A stretch of DNA of 64,000 bases, taken from NCBI RefSeq assembly GCF_015694725.1, contig NZ_JADQDQ010000005.1, positions 1-64,000 of the forward strand. Direction: 5' to 3'. This DNA comes from Hymenobacter jeongseonensis (GTDB lineage Bacteria; Bacteroidota; Bacteroidia; Cytophagales; Hymenobacteraceae). Shown piece by piece: positions 49,108-57,928 of this stretch; position 1 is the stretch's first letter; each line of letters begins with the position of its first letter. The notes beneath the pieces are model-generated. The model worked only from the letters and a program-made list of their open reading frames with translations, did no database searches and was not told where the DNA came from. A program made the position numbers and the translations under genes.

Positions 49108-49115
49108 CAAACTTA
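49108..49115 (-). promoter_or_regulatory. -7 promoter element for crcB
   Basis: On the minus strand TAAGTTTG, an exact TAnnTTTG match, ending 5 bases before the ATG. The transcript would be leaderless or nearly so. Confidence 0.6.
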
Positions 49116-49282
49116 CGCGCCCCAGCGGCGCGGCCTTTTTTAGGCGGCCAAGCTTTGACAGAACTCACTCGGGGATGCCGCAGTACCGCACCCCACCCGC
49201 AACCACAAGGCCGGCTGGTCGGTTAAACAACCCGCGCCGCCTTGTCGCGGCCCTCAACTCCTACTTCCTTTTCCGCCATTCC

Positions 49283-50245
49283 ATGCAAACCCGACCACTC
49301 GGCCGCTCCGGCCTTTCCATTTCGCCCCTCATGCTGGGCGGCAACGTCTTCGGCTGGACCATCGACGAAGCCACTTCTTTTGCTGTGCTCGATGCCTTTG
49401 TGGCCGGCGGCGGCAATGCCATTGATACCGCCGATGGCTACTCGGTGTGGGTGCCCGGCCACGTGGGCGGCGAATCCGAAACCATCATCGGCAAGTGGCT
49501 GCAGCGGCGCGGCCGGCGCGACGATGTCGTCATCGCCACCAAAGTGGGCTGGGAAGTGAACCCCGATAACAAAGGCCTGAAAAAGGACTACATCCTGCGC
49601 GCCGTGGAAGGCTCGCTCAAGCGCCTGCAGACCGATTACATCGACCTCTACCAATCGCACAAAGACGACCCCACCACGCCCGTAGAGGAAACGCTGGAAG
49701 CCTACGCGCAACTCGTGAAAGCAGGAAAAGTGCGCGTCATCGGCGCATCCAACTTCACAAAGGAGCGCCTGAGCGAGTCTTTGGCCGCCAGCAAGCAGCA
49801 CGGTTTCCCGCGCTACGAAACCCTGCAAAACCTCTACAACCTGTACGACCGGGAAGATTTTGAACAGAACCTGGCCCCGCTCCTGCTGCAGGAAAACATC
49901 GGTGCCATTCCGTATTACGGGCTGGCGGCCGGCTTCCTCACCGGCAAGTACCGCACCGAGGCCGACCTGCAAAAAAGCCCGCGCGGCGGCGGCGTCGGCC
50001 AGAAATACCTCAACGAAAAAGGCCTTGCCCTGCTCACCGCCATCGACGCTGTGGCCGACCGCCAGCAGGCCACGCCCGCCCAAGTCGCATTGGCGTGGCT
50101 GATGCAGGCGCCCAGCGTGACGGCGCCCATCGCCAGCGCCACCAGCGTGGGCCAGGTCACGGAGCTGCTCGAAGCCACGGAATTGCGCCTCAGCGCCGAG
50201 GACTTGGCAACGCTGGAGAAAGCGCAGCCGATAAGCGCGAATTAA
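49283..50245 (+). CDS. Aldo/keto reductase (second copy type)
   Basis: 320 residues from ATG 49283; the frame extends upstream to 49031 but that part covers crcB's promoter region and lacks family character. The tetrad is Asp48 (AIDTADGYS), Tyr53, Lys87 (IATKVGW) and His126 (YQSHKDD). MQTRPLGRSGLSISPLMLGGN and the C-terminal ALAWLMQAPSVTAPIASATSVGQVTELLEA (in outline) place it in the YajO/YghZ-like group of NADPH-dependent reductases. It is not a close paralogue of the 40197 gene (different tetrad context and length). The substrate is unknown. Cytoplasmic. Confidence 0.92.
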   Translation: MQTRPLGRSGLSISPLMLGGNVFGWTIDEATSFAVLDAFVAGGGNAIDTADGYSVWVPGHVGGESETIIGKWLQRRGRRDDVVIATKVGWEVNPDNKGLKKDYILRAVEGSLKRLQTDYIDLYQSHKDDPTTPVEETLEAYAQLVKAGKVRVIGASNFTKERLSESLAASKQHGFPRYETLQNLYNLYDREDFEQNLAPLLLQENIGAIPYYGLAAGFLTGKYRTEADLQKSPRGGGVGQKYLNEKGLALLTAIDAVADRQQATPAQVALAWLMQAPSVTAPIASATSVGQVTELLEATELRLSAEDLATLEKAQPISAN

Positions 50246-50328
50246 AAGCCCTCCTTCAAGCAACCAGTCCGTCCTGCTACGCTTGCCGAAGCATTTCTAC
50301 CGCGGCCGGCTGCAAACCCAAGCTCCTG

Positions 50329-50407
50329 TCATGCTGACGGAGGAAGCATTTTATCGCGGCAGAACAAATCGTCCAAACGTGCTAAGATGCTTCCTCCGTC
50401 AGTATGA
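50329..50407. repeat. Intergenic palindromic repeat, copy 4 (diverged)
   Basis: Ends TCATGCTGACGGAGGAAGCAT and its complement with one mismatch, loop ~29 nt. The usual GCGAAGC core is replaced by GGAGGAAGC in both arms, a compensated change. A remnant half-site (CGAAGCATTTCTACCGCGG) lies just upstream at 50287-50305. Confidence 0.8.
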
Positions 50408-50481
50408 TAAAAGGAATGGAAGATGAGCTTTGCCTGCGCTCTGCAGGACAGCATTTCTGCTTCTACTGAACAAACCGTGCC

Positions 50482-51516
50482 TTACTTCTTGGTCACGTCC
50501 GCAAACTCATAAGTCCGAGTTACTTCCAAAGGCTTGCCATCGGCTTCGGCGTAGGGATACACGAAGTAGTTGAGCGGCGCCGCGGTTTGCTTGGGGGCAA
50601 GTTCCAAGTCACGGCCGCGAGTGAATTCCACGCGGTTTTCGTCGTGGGCACCGAAGAAGTAGTTGCGCTTGTCCGGGTTCTTCGCTGCTTCGGAAGCATC
50701 CACCGGCACCCAACCGGTTTCCGTGGTGTAGAATTCGGCCCAGCAGTGGTAGCCTTTGATTTCGCCCTTGCCGCGCTCGGTGGGCAGCGGCAGCCCGATG
50801 CTGAACCGCGCCGGAATACCCACCGACCGGCAATACCCGATGACGATGGCGTGAAAATCGGTGCAATTGCCGCGGCGGGCGTCGCAGGCGTAATAAATGT
50901 CGCCGCGGCCCCAGCCCTGGCCGGTTTTATCGTAGGTCACGGTGCTCACTACGTGTTCGTAGATAGCGCGGGCCTTGTCGAGGTCGGTTTTGGCGTTGGC
51001 CTTGGTTACTACTTCTTGGGCCTGCTGCTTGATTTTGGCGTCGAGCGGCACGAGGCGGTCGGGCGCGAGCCAGCGGGCCATGTTTGGGTCGGCCTTTTCT
51101 TTTTTGCTAGGCTTGGTTGGGGAGGTGCCGTTAGCACTCAGGTTCAGGTGTTCGCGGCGGGTGATGGTGGCCGTCAGCTTCACCACCAGCGGAGCCGTGG
51201 GCGCGGCCGCTAGCCGGAAATGCAGCATTTGGTTGCCGTATGTGCCTTTTTCAATCTTGTAGGGCACGGGCGACTCAATTTTGAGGTCACGCACCTCCTG
51301 GTTGGCGTCGGGATGGGGCACGGGCAGCCAAAAATCCACGGCTTTGGTGCCGGTAGGCGCTACGGGCACGGTAGCGGTGCTGGTGAGCACAAAGGTGCGG
51401 CTGCGCTTGGCCGGGGCAACCGGCTTGTGTTCGGAAGCACTAAAGCTGGCAAGTAGTCCACAAGCACCCAGCAGCCCAGCCCAAACGGCCGAGCGGTTCA
51501 ATAAAGACGTATTCAC
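50482..51516 (-). CDS. Transglutaminase-like domain protein, exported
   Basis: 344 residues if the GTG at 51514-51516 is used (NTSLLNRSAVWAGLLGACGLLAS follows); the frame runs on to a TTG at 51597, which I consider less likely. The signal has lipobox LLGAC with Cys19, so a lipoprotein is possible. The N-terminal part is a beta-sandwich (about 40-120). The transglutaminase-like core has the papain-type triad Cys218 (RRGNCTDFH), His257 (GYHCWAEF) and Asp273 (PVDAS). Bacterial members act as peptidases or protein cross-linking enzymes in the envelope; which applies here is not known. A promoter at 51674-51681 is back to back with that of the AraC gene. Confidence 0.85.
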   Translation of the reverse strand: MNTSLLNRSAVWAGLLGACGLLASFSASEHKPVAPAKRSRTFVLTSTATVPVAPTGTKAVDFWLPVPHPDANQEVRDLKIESPVPYKIEKGTYGNQMLHFRLAAAPTAPLVVKLTATITRREHLNLSANGTSPTKPSKKEKADPNMARWLAPDRLVPLDAKIKQQAQEVVTKANAKTDLDKARAIYEHVVSTVTYDKTGQGWGRGDIYYACDARRGNCTDFHAIVIGYCRSVGIPARFSIGLPLPTERGKGEIKGYHCWAEFYTTETGWVPVDASEAAKNPDKRNYFFGAHDENRVEFTRGRDLELAPKQTAAPLNYFVYPYAEADGKPLEVTRTYEFADVTKK

Positions 51517-51673
51517 AACAACGGACACTAAAACGCTGCTGGCGGGCGTCGGCAATGCTGGTTTGGAGCTTAAGTAGTGCTCCAAATCAACGACCAAGGC
51601 GCGGGGCCCCGCTCGTTGACGCGACGCCGCAAGGGCGCCCGCCAGTCAGGGCCAACCAGACCCCAGCAGTACC

Positions 51674-51681
51674 CAAAGGTA
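51674..51681 (-). promoter_or_regulatory. -7 promoter element for the transglutaminase-like gene
   Basis: On the minus strand TACCTTTG, exact consensus, ~158 bases before the GTG start. Confidence 0.55.
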
Positions 51682-51700
51682 CGACCTGCCGCGCGGTGGC

Positions 51701-51708
51701 TATTTTCG
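51701..51708 (+). promoter_or_regulatory. Possible -7 promoter element for the AraC gene at 51730
   Basis: TATTTTCG, one mismatch from consensus, 21 bases before the ATG. It is back to back with the minus-strand promoter 20 bases away, so the regulator could control both genes from one site. Confidence 0.45.
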
Positions 51709-51729
51709 CCGCCTATACTCGTCCTGTCC

Positions 51730-52590
51730 ATGAAAACTACTGGTCCTCCAGTTCTTGCCCTCGCCTCGTTTCCGCAAGCGCAGGCGGCGCAGCCCTATTA
51801 CTGCGAGCGGCTGGAAACCCACGTGGTCCGGTTTCCGCACGTGAACGTGCCCCATGCCCATGATTTTTATTTGCTGCTCTACATCAGCGAAGGCACGGGC
51901 ACGCACACCGTGGACTTGGTAACTTACGAATTGCGGCCAGGCAGCCTGTTTTTCCTGGCACCGGGCCAGGTGCACCACTGGCAATTGGGGGCCGATGTGC
52001 GCGGATTCGTGGTTTTTTTTGATACCGATTTCTACCTGTTTCGCTATCCGGGGAACGGCCTCTACGGCTACCCGTTTTTCAACAGTTCCCACTCGCCGGC
52101 TCTACAACTGGCGCCCAACGAATGCGAGTTCCGGCCCTTATTCGAGCAGTTGTTCCAAGAATACGCCGAGCCGCAGGCCAACCAAGCCGAAGTATTCTGC
52201 ACCTATCTGCACCTGTGCCTGGAACTGGCCACCCGCCACTACCCCGCCCTGCCCGCTGCCGAATCCAACCCCGCCCAGCAGCAAATCCGCCAGTTGGGCG
52301 CCCTGCTCAACCAGCACTACCGCACCAAACGCAGCGTGCGCGACTACGCCGACTTGCTGCATCTCAGCGCCAACCACCTCAATGCGCTGTGCCGCCGCGT
52401 GCTTAATAAAACAGCCAGCGCCCTCATTCACGAACGGGTGATTGTGGAAGCGCAACGCCTGCTCAGCCACTCGGCGCTGGGCGTGGCGCAAGTAGCCTAC
52501 GAGCTTGGTTTTGAAGACGCTTCGTACTTCGTGCGCTACTTCCGCAAGTACGCCGGCACCACGCCCGAAGCGTTTCGGCAGCAGCGTTGA
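51730..52590 (+). CDS. AraC family transcriptional regulator with cupin sensor
   Basis: 286 residues from ATG 51730; the longer frame from 51577 covers the divergent promoters. The N-terminal cupin (about 20-120; HAHDFYLLLYISEGTGTHTVDLVTYELRPGSLFFLAPGQVHHW in outline) is of the AraC-binding type that senses small molecules. The C-terminal DNA-binding domain has two helix-turn-helix motifs, RSVRDYADLLHLSANHLNALCRR and GVAQVAYELGFEDASYFVRYFRKYAGTTPEAFR (in outline). Cytoplasmic. The divergent arrangement with the transglutaminase-like gene suggests it regulates that gene. Confidence 0.92.
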   Translation: MKTTGPPVLALASFPQAQAAQPYYCERLETHVVRFPHVNVPHAHDFYLLLYISEGTGTHTVDLVTYELRPGSLFFLAPGQVHHWQLGADVRGFVVFFDTDFYLFRYPGNGLYGYPFFNSSHSPALQLAPNECEFRPLFEQLFQEYAEPQANQAEVFCTYLHLCLELATRHYPALPAAESNPAQQQIRQLGALLNQHYRTKRSVRDYADLLHLSANHLNALCRRVLNKTASALIHERVIVEAQRLLSHSALGVAQVAYELGFEDASYFVRYFRKYAGTTPEAFRQQR

Positions 52591-52736
52591 TTTGTGCTGT
52601 AAGTGCCTGAAAGGAGGCTGCGCGGGCGGGCAAGGAGGTCGGTAATTTTGTATCAGAAAACAGCTGCGCCCCACGCTGGTATACTACCAGCCATTTGTCC
52701 GTATAGGCTGTTATCACTTCTCCCGTCCCTTTCCTC

Positions 52737-53159
52737 ATGGAAGCTCCCCTCGAATCTTCTTCCCTGGCTTTGTTGGCGTTGCGCTGCCCGCGCTGCCACC
52801 AAGGCAAGCTCTTCAGCCACTCCGCGCTCAACATCAGCAAGTTTGCGCGCATGCCGGCGCAGTGCCCCGTGTGCGGGCAGTCGTTTGAGCCCGAACCAGG
52901 CTTTTATTTCGGCTCGATGTACATCACCTTCGCCTTCAACGTGGCCACCATGTTTGCCGTGGGCATCCCGCTGTACTTCCTCTTCGGCGACCCCGACACC
53001 TGGGTCTACGTGGTGACGGTGACCGTGGTAGCGCTGCTCCTCACGCCGCTCATCCTTCGGTATTCCCGCGCCATCATGCTCTATCTTTTCGGCGGGGCGC
53101 GCTACGATGCCGACTGGCACAAACACCGCCACGCCACCACTGGCAGTAACGATTTTTAA
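52737..53159 (+). CDS. DUF983 family membrane protein
   Basis: 140 residues. Two CxxC pairs, Cys17/Cys20 (CPRC) and Cys43/Cys46 (CPVC), form a zinc-ribbon-like N-terminus, followed by GFYFGSMYITFAFNVATMFAV and two hydrophobic spans (AFNVATMFAVGIPLYFLF, VYVVTVTVVALLLTPLIL). This is the DUF983 pattern found across Bacteroidota and Alphaproteobacteria. The function is not established. Inner membrane with a cytoplasmic zinc-binding head is the likely topology. It ends at a strong bidirectional terminator. Confidence 0.88.
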   Translation: MEAPLESSSLALLALRCPRCHQGKLFSHSALNISKFARMPAQCPVCGQSFEPEPGFYFGSMYITFAFNVATMFAVGIPLYFLFGDPDTWVYVVTVTVVALLLTPLILRYSRAIMLYLFGGARYDADWHKHRHATTGSNDF

Positions 53160-53170
53160 GGACGAAAACA

Positions 53171-53209
53171 AAAAAGCCCCGGCTGCTCAAATTGCAGCCG
53201 GGGCTTTTT
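53171..53209. terminator. Bidirectional terminator between DUF983 and M1 peptidase genes
   Basis: Perfect 16-bp stem (53171-53186 with 53194-53209) with A5/T5 ends and GCCCCGGCTGC core, 7-nt loop. It serves both convergent genes. Confidence 0.92.
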
Positions 53210-53229
53210 CGTTTTGAGTTAACGCAGAC

Positions 53230-55224
53230 TTAGCGCAGCACCTGCGCCCGCCACACGTTGTTGTTAGGGTTAGCGTCGGGCAAGAGCTTGCTGGCGTTCA
53301 GGCGCACGAGCGTGAGCGGCGTGGTGGAGTTGTAGCGGAACGTCCAGGTGCCGCCGCGCTGCCAGATTTCCACGGGCAGCTTTACGCGGCTGGTTTTGCC
53401 GTTGGTTTCGGTCACTTGGGCCGTGACGGGCATGGCGGCCTGGCCCCGGTTTTCGATGGTGATGAGCGCGCCTTGTGCGGGGTCTTGGTTCACATATGCC
53501 ACAGTGGTCACGGCCTGGTCTAGGGTCCAGTTGTTGTACACCCACTCGCGCCAGAACCAAGTCAGGTCTTCGCCGCTGGCTTCGTGCATGGTCCGGAAAA
53601 AGTCTTTGGGCTGCGGGTGCTTGAAGGCCCAGCGCTTAATGTAGGTCCGGAAAGCGTAGTCGAACCGCTCGGGGCCCAGCACCTCTTCGCGCAGCAAAAA
53701 CAAGCCGTAGCCCATTTTGCTGTAGGCCGCAAAGCCCAGGTTGCGGGCCTGCGTCACGTCGGGCACGGTGTAGGGCGGGTCCACGGCGGGGTTGGCAATG
53801 GCCTGGGCCAGGCCCTGCGCCAGCCGCACGGTGTCGTTCAAGGACTTGTACTCGCCGTTATTGAAGGCATTGGTCGAGAGAATGTTGATGAAAGTATTAA
53901 AGCCTTCGTCCATCCACGGATACTTGCGCTCGTTCGAGCCCACAATCATTGGAAACCAGTTGTGGCCAAACTCATGGTCCGTCACGCCCCACAGGTCTTC
54001 TTTGCGGGCTTTGGCGCCGCAGAATACGATGCCGGGGTACTCCATGCCGCCCACCACGCCGGCCACGTTGGTGGCCGCGGGGTAGGTGTATTCGTACCAC
54101 TGCTTCGAGTTGTATTCGATGCTCTTTTTCACGTATTCCGTCGAACGGTTCCAGGCTGTATCCTGCGCCGATTCCGTCGGGTACAGCGACATGGCGATGG
54201 ACTTTCGGCCGCTGGGCAGGTTCATTTTAGCGGCATCCCAGATAAAGGCGGCCGAGGCAGCCCAGGCCACGTCGCGGGCCTGCTGGCAGCGGAAGTGCCA
54301 GGTCAGGCGGCCGTTTTTGCCGGCCGGGCGGGAGTTGGCTTGCGTCACCTCGTCGGCCGAGCGCACCAGCACGGTTTTGTCGGAGCCCGCGGCCTGGACC
54401 AGTCGCTTCTGCTGGGTAGCGGTTAGCACTTCGGCCGGGTTCACCAGCTCGCCCGAGCCGCCCACGATGAAGTTGGCGGGCACGTTGATGGTGTAGTCGT
54501 AGTTGCCGTACTCGAGGTAAAACTCGGCCGACAGGTAGGGCAGCGTGTTCCAGCCTTCCACGTCGTCGTACACCGCCATGCGCGGGTACCACTGCGCTAC
54601 TTCAAAGATTTCGCCGTTTTTGGTTTTGAGGCGGCCCAGGCGGTCGGCGCCGTACTCGGGAATGTTGAAGCCGTAGCTGATGCGGATACCAAGCTTGTCG
54701 CCTTTGGGCCGCAAGTCTTCGGGCAACAGGATTTGCATGCGCGTGTCGTACACGCGGTAGTTGGCTTTCAGCTTTTTACCGTGGAAGTCAATGGTTACGG
54801 TTTGCAGCGAGTCGCCACCCCGAAACCCGCGTGCGGCATTGCCAAAGCGCCCACCAGCCACCGGCGTGGCCGCCGCCCCGCGCGAGTCGTTGCGGAACAG
54901 GTTTTGGTCGAGCTGCAGCCACACGAACGGCAGGCGGTCGGGGCTGTTGTTGGTGTAGGTGATGTCGACGGTGGCCGTCACACGGGCCGTTTTGTCGTCG
55001 AGGCTGGCGTTGATTTTATAGTCAGCCGCATTTTGCCAGTAGGCGGCGCCGGGCTGGCCGCCAGCCGTGCGCGTAGGCGTGGCCAGCTGCTCGATGAACG
55101 ACGGGTTGAACAGCGTGCGGGCATCGTAGGCTGGGCCGGTGGGCACTTGCTGCGCCCAAGCCGCGCCGGCCGTAGAGAGCAGGGCCGCGCCCAGCAGCAA
55201 GCCGGGGAGGAAAGGTATTTTCAT
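53230..55224 (-). CDS. M1 family metallopeptidase, exported
   Basis: 664 residues from ATG 55222-55224; a longer frame to 55251 begins at an ATG that lies before the signal peptide and is less likely. A signal peptide ([25 protein letters not shown]) is followed by an N-terminal beta domain (about 60-290), and the gluzincin catalytic domain (about 310-560). GGMEYP (393-397 region) is the substrate-binding loop equivalent to GAMEN; the zinc site is HEFGHNWFP (His417, Glu418, His421) with Glu440 in WMDEGF. A C-terminal Ig-like domain (about 570-664) follows. It removes N-terminal residues from peptides in the periplasm. Together with M14, M3 and Ggt it makes an envelope peptide-degradation set. 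A consensus promoter is at 55281-55288. Confidence 0.93.
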   Translation of the reverse strand: MKIPFLPGLLLGAALLSTAGAAWAQQVPTGPAYDARTLFNPSFIEQLATPTRTAGGQPGAAYWQNAADYKINASLDDKTARVTATVDITYTNNSPDRLPFVWLQLDQNLFRNDSRGAAATPVAGGRFGNAARGFRGGDSLQTVTIDFHGKKLKANYRVYDTRMQILLPEDLRPKGDKLGIRISYGFNIPEYGADRLGRLKTKNGEIFEVAQWYPRMAVYDDVEGWNTLPYLSAEFYLEYGNYDYTINVPANFIVGGSGELVNPAEVLTATQQKRLVQAAGSDKTVLVRSADEVTQANSRPAGKNGRLTWHFRCQQARDVAWAASAAFIWDAAKMNLPSGRKSIAMSLYPTESAQDTAWNRSTEYVKKSIEYNSKQWYEYTYPAATNVAGVVGGMEYPGIVFCGAKARKEDLWGVTDHEFGHNWFPMIVGSNERKYPWMDEGFNTFINILSTNAFNNGEYKSLNDTVRLAQGLAQAIANPAVDPPYTVPDVTQARNLGFAAYSKMGYGLFLLREEVLGPERFDYAFRTYIKRWAFKHPQPKDFFRTMHEASGEDLTWFWREWVYNNWTLDQAVTTVAYVNQDPAQGALITIENRGQAAMPVTAQVTETNGKTSRVKLPVEIWQRGGTWTFRYNSTTPLTLVRLNASKLLPDANPNNNVWRAQVLR

Positions 55225-55280
55225 GAAAAACAATAAGTGAAACAAAAACACAGAAATAGCAAAAAGCCTATTTCTTCGGC

Positions 55281-55288
55281 CAAAGGTA
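55281..55288 (-). promoter_or_regulatory. -7 promoter element for the M1 peptidase gene
   Basis: On the minus strand TACCTTTG (exact consensus), 56 bases before the ATG. It lies just downstream of the stop of the 55306-55665 gene, so the M1 gene has its own promoter. Confidence 0.6.
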
Positions 55289-55305
55289 ATAGCGGCACCG
55301 GCCCG

Positions 55306-55665
55306 CTACCCCAGCCGCGCCCGCACCATTTCCATCAGCCCGTTGAGGTCCGCTGAATCCATTTCCTCGGCCCGAATAAACGGCTGCAGCTCGCCCGATT
55401 CCAGTACGGCAAAAGCGGCCGGCAGCCGGTGTTGCTGCCATTGCGAATGGTCGCGCACAAATTCGTCGCGGTGCAGGAATTCAACTGGCACGGGCAGCTG
55501 CTGCACAAAGGCTTTCCACTCCGGCCGCATGGAAGTAGCGCCATACGTGACAGCGCACAGCGAGCACGGATACGTGGCCGGCGAGAGGATTTTGTGGAAT
55601 GCGTCTTTTAGTCCCGGCAACAGGCCGCCATCGGCGTTGTACACAAAAAGCAGGCGTTGGGGCAT
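55306..55665 (-). CDS. Small conserved-looking protein with CxxC motif
   Basis: 119 residues from ATG 55663-55665 (MPQRLLFVYNADGGLLPGLKDAFHKILSP in outline); the frame beyond to 55770 overlaps the divergent promoter. There is no signal peptide. The first strand LLFVYNAD and the later LPAAFAVLESGELQPFI suggest a compact alpha/beta, thioredoxin-like fold. A YPCSLC motif (CxxC) sits where a redox or metal site could be, near a DAFHKILSPATYPCSLCAVTYG context. Similar proteins in Bacteroidota are sometimes named GTPase without basis, since no P-loop is present. The function is unknown. It is divergent from serB-serA. Confidence 0.75.
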   Translation of the reverse strand: MPQRLLFVYNADGGLLPGLKDAFHKILSPATYPCSLCAVTYGATSMRPEWKAFVQQLPVPVEFLHRDEFVRDHSQWQQHRLPAAFAVLESGELQPFIRAEEMDSADLNGLMEMVRARLG

Positions 55666-55817
55666 GAATTGGGCTCTTGTTGGTGGTGAAGCGCGACCAC
55701 CTTGCGCGTACTTCGCTTGCGCCGTAATGGCGATGAAAAAGCCGGGGCAAGATAGGCGCGTCCTTCCCATCGGTCACAAAAATTCCCGTGAACGTCGCTT
55801 TTGCCTGAACGCGGCGG

Positions 55818-55825
55818 CATCTTTG
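55818..55825 (+). promoter_or_regulatory. Possible -7 element for the serB-serA fusion gene
   Basis: CATCTTTG, one mismatch from TAnnTTTG, ending 5 bases before the ATG. A TTTTG lies at 55799-55803, closer than the usual spacing. Confidence 0.4.
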
Positions 55826-55830
55826 TACAT

Positions 55831-57732
55831 ATGTCTGCTCCTGCTGCCCCCCTGCCCTACCTCGTCTTCGACTTTGATTCGACCTTCACGCAAGTGGAAG
55901 GCCTCGATGAGCTGGCCGACATTGCCCTGCAAGGCCACCCCGACCAGGCCACGGTGGTCGCTCAAATTCGGGCCCTCACGGACCAAGGCATGGCCGGCGA
56001 AATTGGCTTTCAGGAGTCCTTGAGTAAGCGGCTGGCGCTGCTGGGCGCCAACGAAAAGCACCTGGCGCCGCTGGTGGCCCGCCTGCAAACCAAGGTGAGC
56101 GAGAGCATCCGCCGCAACGGCGACTTCTTCCGCCGCTTCGCCGACCGGATTTATGTGGTGAGCAGCGGATTCCGGGAGTTTATCGAGCCCGTGGTGGCCG
56201 AGTTCGGCATCGCGCCCGGCCACGTGCTGGCCAACACCTTCACCTTTGACGAGGCGGGCAACATCACCGGCTGCGACCCGGCCAACGTGCTGAGCCGCGA
56301 CGGCGGAAAAATCCGCCAGCTCGTGCTGCTCGATTTGGACGGACCCGTCTATGTACTCGGCGACGGGTATACCGACTACCAAATCCGCGAGGCCGGACTG
56401 GCCCACCGCTTTTACGCTTACACCGAGAATGTTAGCCGCCCCACAGTGGTGGCCCAAGCCGACGAAGTTCTCCCAACCTTCGACGAGTTTTTGTACCAAC
56501 TAAAACTTCCCATGACTCTTTCGTACCCCAAAAACCGCATTAAGGTCCTCCTGCTTGAAAACCCCGATGCCCGCGCCAAAGAGTTATTCAGCGCCGAAGG
56601 CTACCAAGTAGAAACCGTGCCCGGCGGCTTGGACGAAGATGAGCTGATTCAGCGAATTGAGGGCGTGAGCATCCTCGGCATCCGCAGCAAAACGCAGGTG
56701 ACGGAGCGGGTACTCGAAGCAGCCAACCGGCTGATTGCCATCGGCGCGTTTTGCATCGGCACCAACCAAATTGAGCTGGCCGAGGCCATGAAGCGCGGTG
56801 TGGCCGTGTTCAACGCCCCATTTAGCAACACCCGCTCGGTAGTGGAGCTGGCCCTGGGCGAAATCATTGTGCTGGCCCGCCGCATCCCCGAAAAGAACCC
56901 CAAAATGCACGCTGGCGAGTGGGACAAGTCGGCCAACGGCTCGTTCGAGATTCGCGGCAAAACGCTGGGCATTGTGGGCTACGGCAACATCGGCTCGCAG
57001 CTGTCGGTGGTAGCTGAGGCCGTGGGGATGAAAGTGGTTTATTTCGACATCGCTGAAAAGCTCCAGCTTGGCAACGCCGTGAAATGCCGCACGCTGGAAG
57101 AACTGCTGGCCGTAGCAGATGTAGTAACGCTGCACATCGACGGGCGCCCCGCCAATGAGAACTTCATCGGCGCCCCGGAATTTGCCCAGATGAAGCCCGG
57201 CGCGCTGTTCCTCAACAACGCCCGCGGCCACGTCGTGGACGTGCCGGCCCTAGCCGCCGCCCTGCGCTCCGGTCACCTCGGCGGCGCAGCCGTGGATGTA
57301 TTCCCCTACGAACCCAAAACCAACCACGAAAGCTTTGAAAACGAGCTTCGCGGCCTGCCCAACGTGCTGCTCACACCCCACATCGGCGGCAGCACGGCCG
57401 AGGCCCAGCGCAACATCGCCGAGTTTGTGCCCGAGCGCATCATGGCCTACATCAACACCGGCAACACCCAGCAGTCGGTCAACTTCCCCAACATCCAGCT
57501 GCCGGTGCAGCAGGCCCACCGCCTCATCCACATCCACGCCAACGTGCCCGGCGTGCTCGCCAAAATCAACAACGTGCTGGCCGCCCATCACGTCAACATC
57601 CTGGGTCAGTACCTGAAAACCAACGAGCTAATCGGCTACGTGATAACGGACATCAACCGCGAGTACGACCAGGAAGTAATCAAGGCGTTGCGTGAGGTAG
57701 AGCACACCATCAAGTTCCGGGTGCTGTATTAA
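55831..57732 (+). CDS. Phosphoserine phosphatase / D-3-phosphoglycerate dehydrogenase fusion
   Basis: 633 residues. N-terminal HAD phosphatase domain (1-215): DFDST (Asp14, Asp16), SSGF (111-114), Lys160 and LGDGYTD (176-182) are the SerB motifs. C-terminal SerA domain (about 228-553): Rossmann GYGNIG (383-388), catalytic Arg465 (NNARG), Glu494 (YEP) and His517 (TPHIGGSTAEAQ). An ACT domain follows (about 560-633). It would catalyse the first and last steps of serine synthesis from 3-phosphoglycerate; the middle step (SerC) is not in this window. An in-frame Met at residue 228 (base 56512) sits exactly where a stand-alone SerA would begin. The C-terminal ACT domain suggests serine feedback. 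Start chosen at ATG 55831; an upstream TTG at 55801 is not supported. Cytoplasmic. Confidence 0.93.
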   Translation: MSAPAAPLPYLVFDFDSTFTQVEGLDELADIALQGHPDQATVVAQIRALTDQGMAGEIGFQESLSKRLALLGANEKHLAPLVARLQTKVSESIRRNGDFFRRFADRIYVVSSGFREFIEPVVAEFGIAPGHVLANTFTFDEAGNITGCDPANVLSRDGGKIRQLVLLDLDGPVYVLGDGYTDYQIREAGLAHRFYAYTENVSRPTVVAQADEVLPTFDEFLYQLKLPMTLSYPKNRIKVLLLENPDARAKELFSAEGYQVETVPGGLDEDELIQRIEGVSILGIRSKTQVTERVLEAANRLIAIGAFCIGTNQIELAEAMKRGVAVFNAPFSNTRSVVELALGEIIVLARRIPEKNPKMHAGEWDKSANGSFEIRGKTLGIVGYGNIGSQLSVVAEAVGMKVVYFDIAEKLQLGNAVKCRTLEELLAVADVVTLHIDGRPANENFIGAPEFAQMKPGALFLNNARGHVVDVPALAAALRSGHLGGAAVDVFPYEPKTNHESFENELRGLPNVLLTPHIGGSTAEAQRNIAEFVPERIMAYINTGNTQQSVNFPNIQLPVQQAHRLIHIHANVPGVLAKINNVLAAHHVNILGQYLKTNELIGYVITDINREYDQEVIKALREVEHTIKFRVLY

Positions 57733-57772
57733 GAATGTGTTGGGATTTAGAAAAATACCTCCCCTTTCAGAA

Positions 57773-57865
57773 CGTCATGCTGAGCGGAGTCGAAGCATCT
57801 CTACCGCTTCGTACGGGACCGTTCAACGAAGCGGTAGAGATGCTTCGATTCCGCTCAGCATGACG
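57773..57865. repeat. Intergenic palindromic repeat, copy 5 (40-bp arms)
   Basis: Arms 57773-57812 and 57826-57865 pair over 40 bp with a single mismatch (outer CGTCATGCTGAGCGGA), 13-nt loop. It lies between the convergent serB-serA and dacB genes, where it could also act as a terminator. Confidence 0.95.
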
Positions 57866-57928
57866 CGAAATTAGAATCTAAACACGTTCTGAGGGCAGTT
57901 TTCCCTTAAGCTCTGGATGCGCGGGCGC

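Noticed and set aside
49103..49168. Fluoride riboswitch ahead of crcB
   Set aside because: The -7 element is only 5 bases from the ATG, leaving no transcribed leader for an aptamer.
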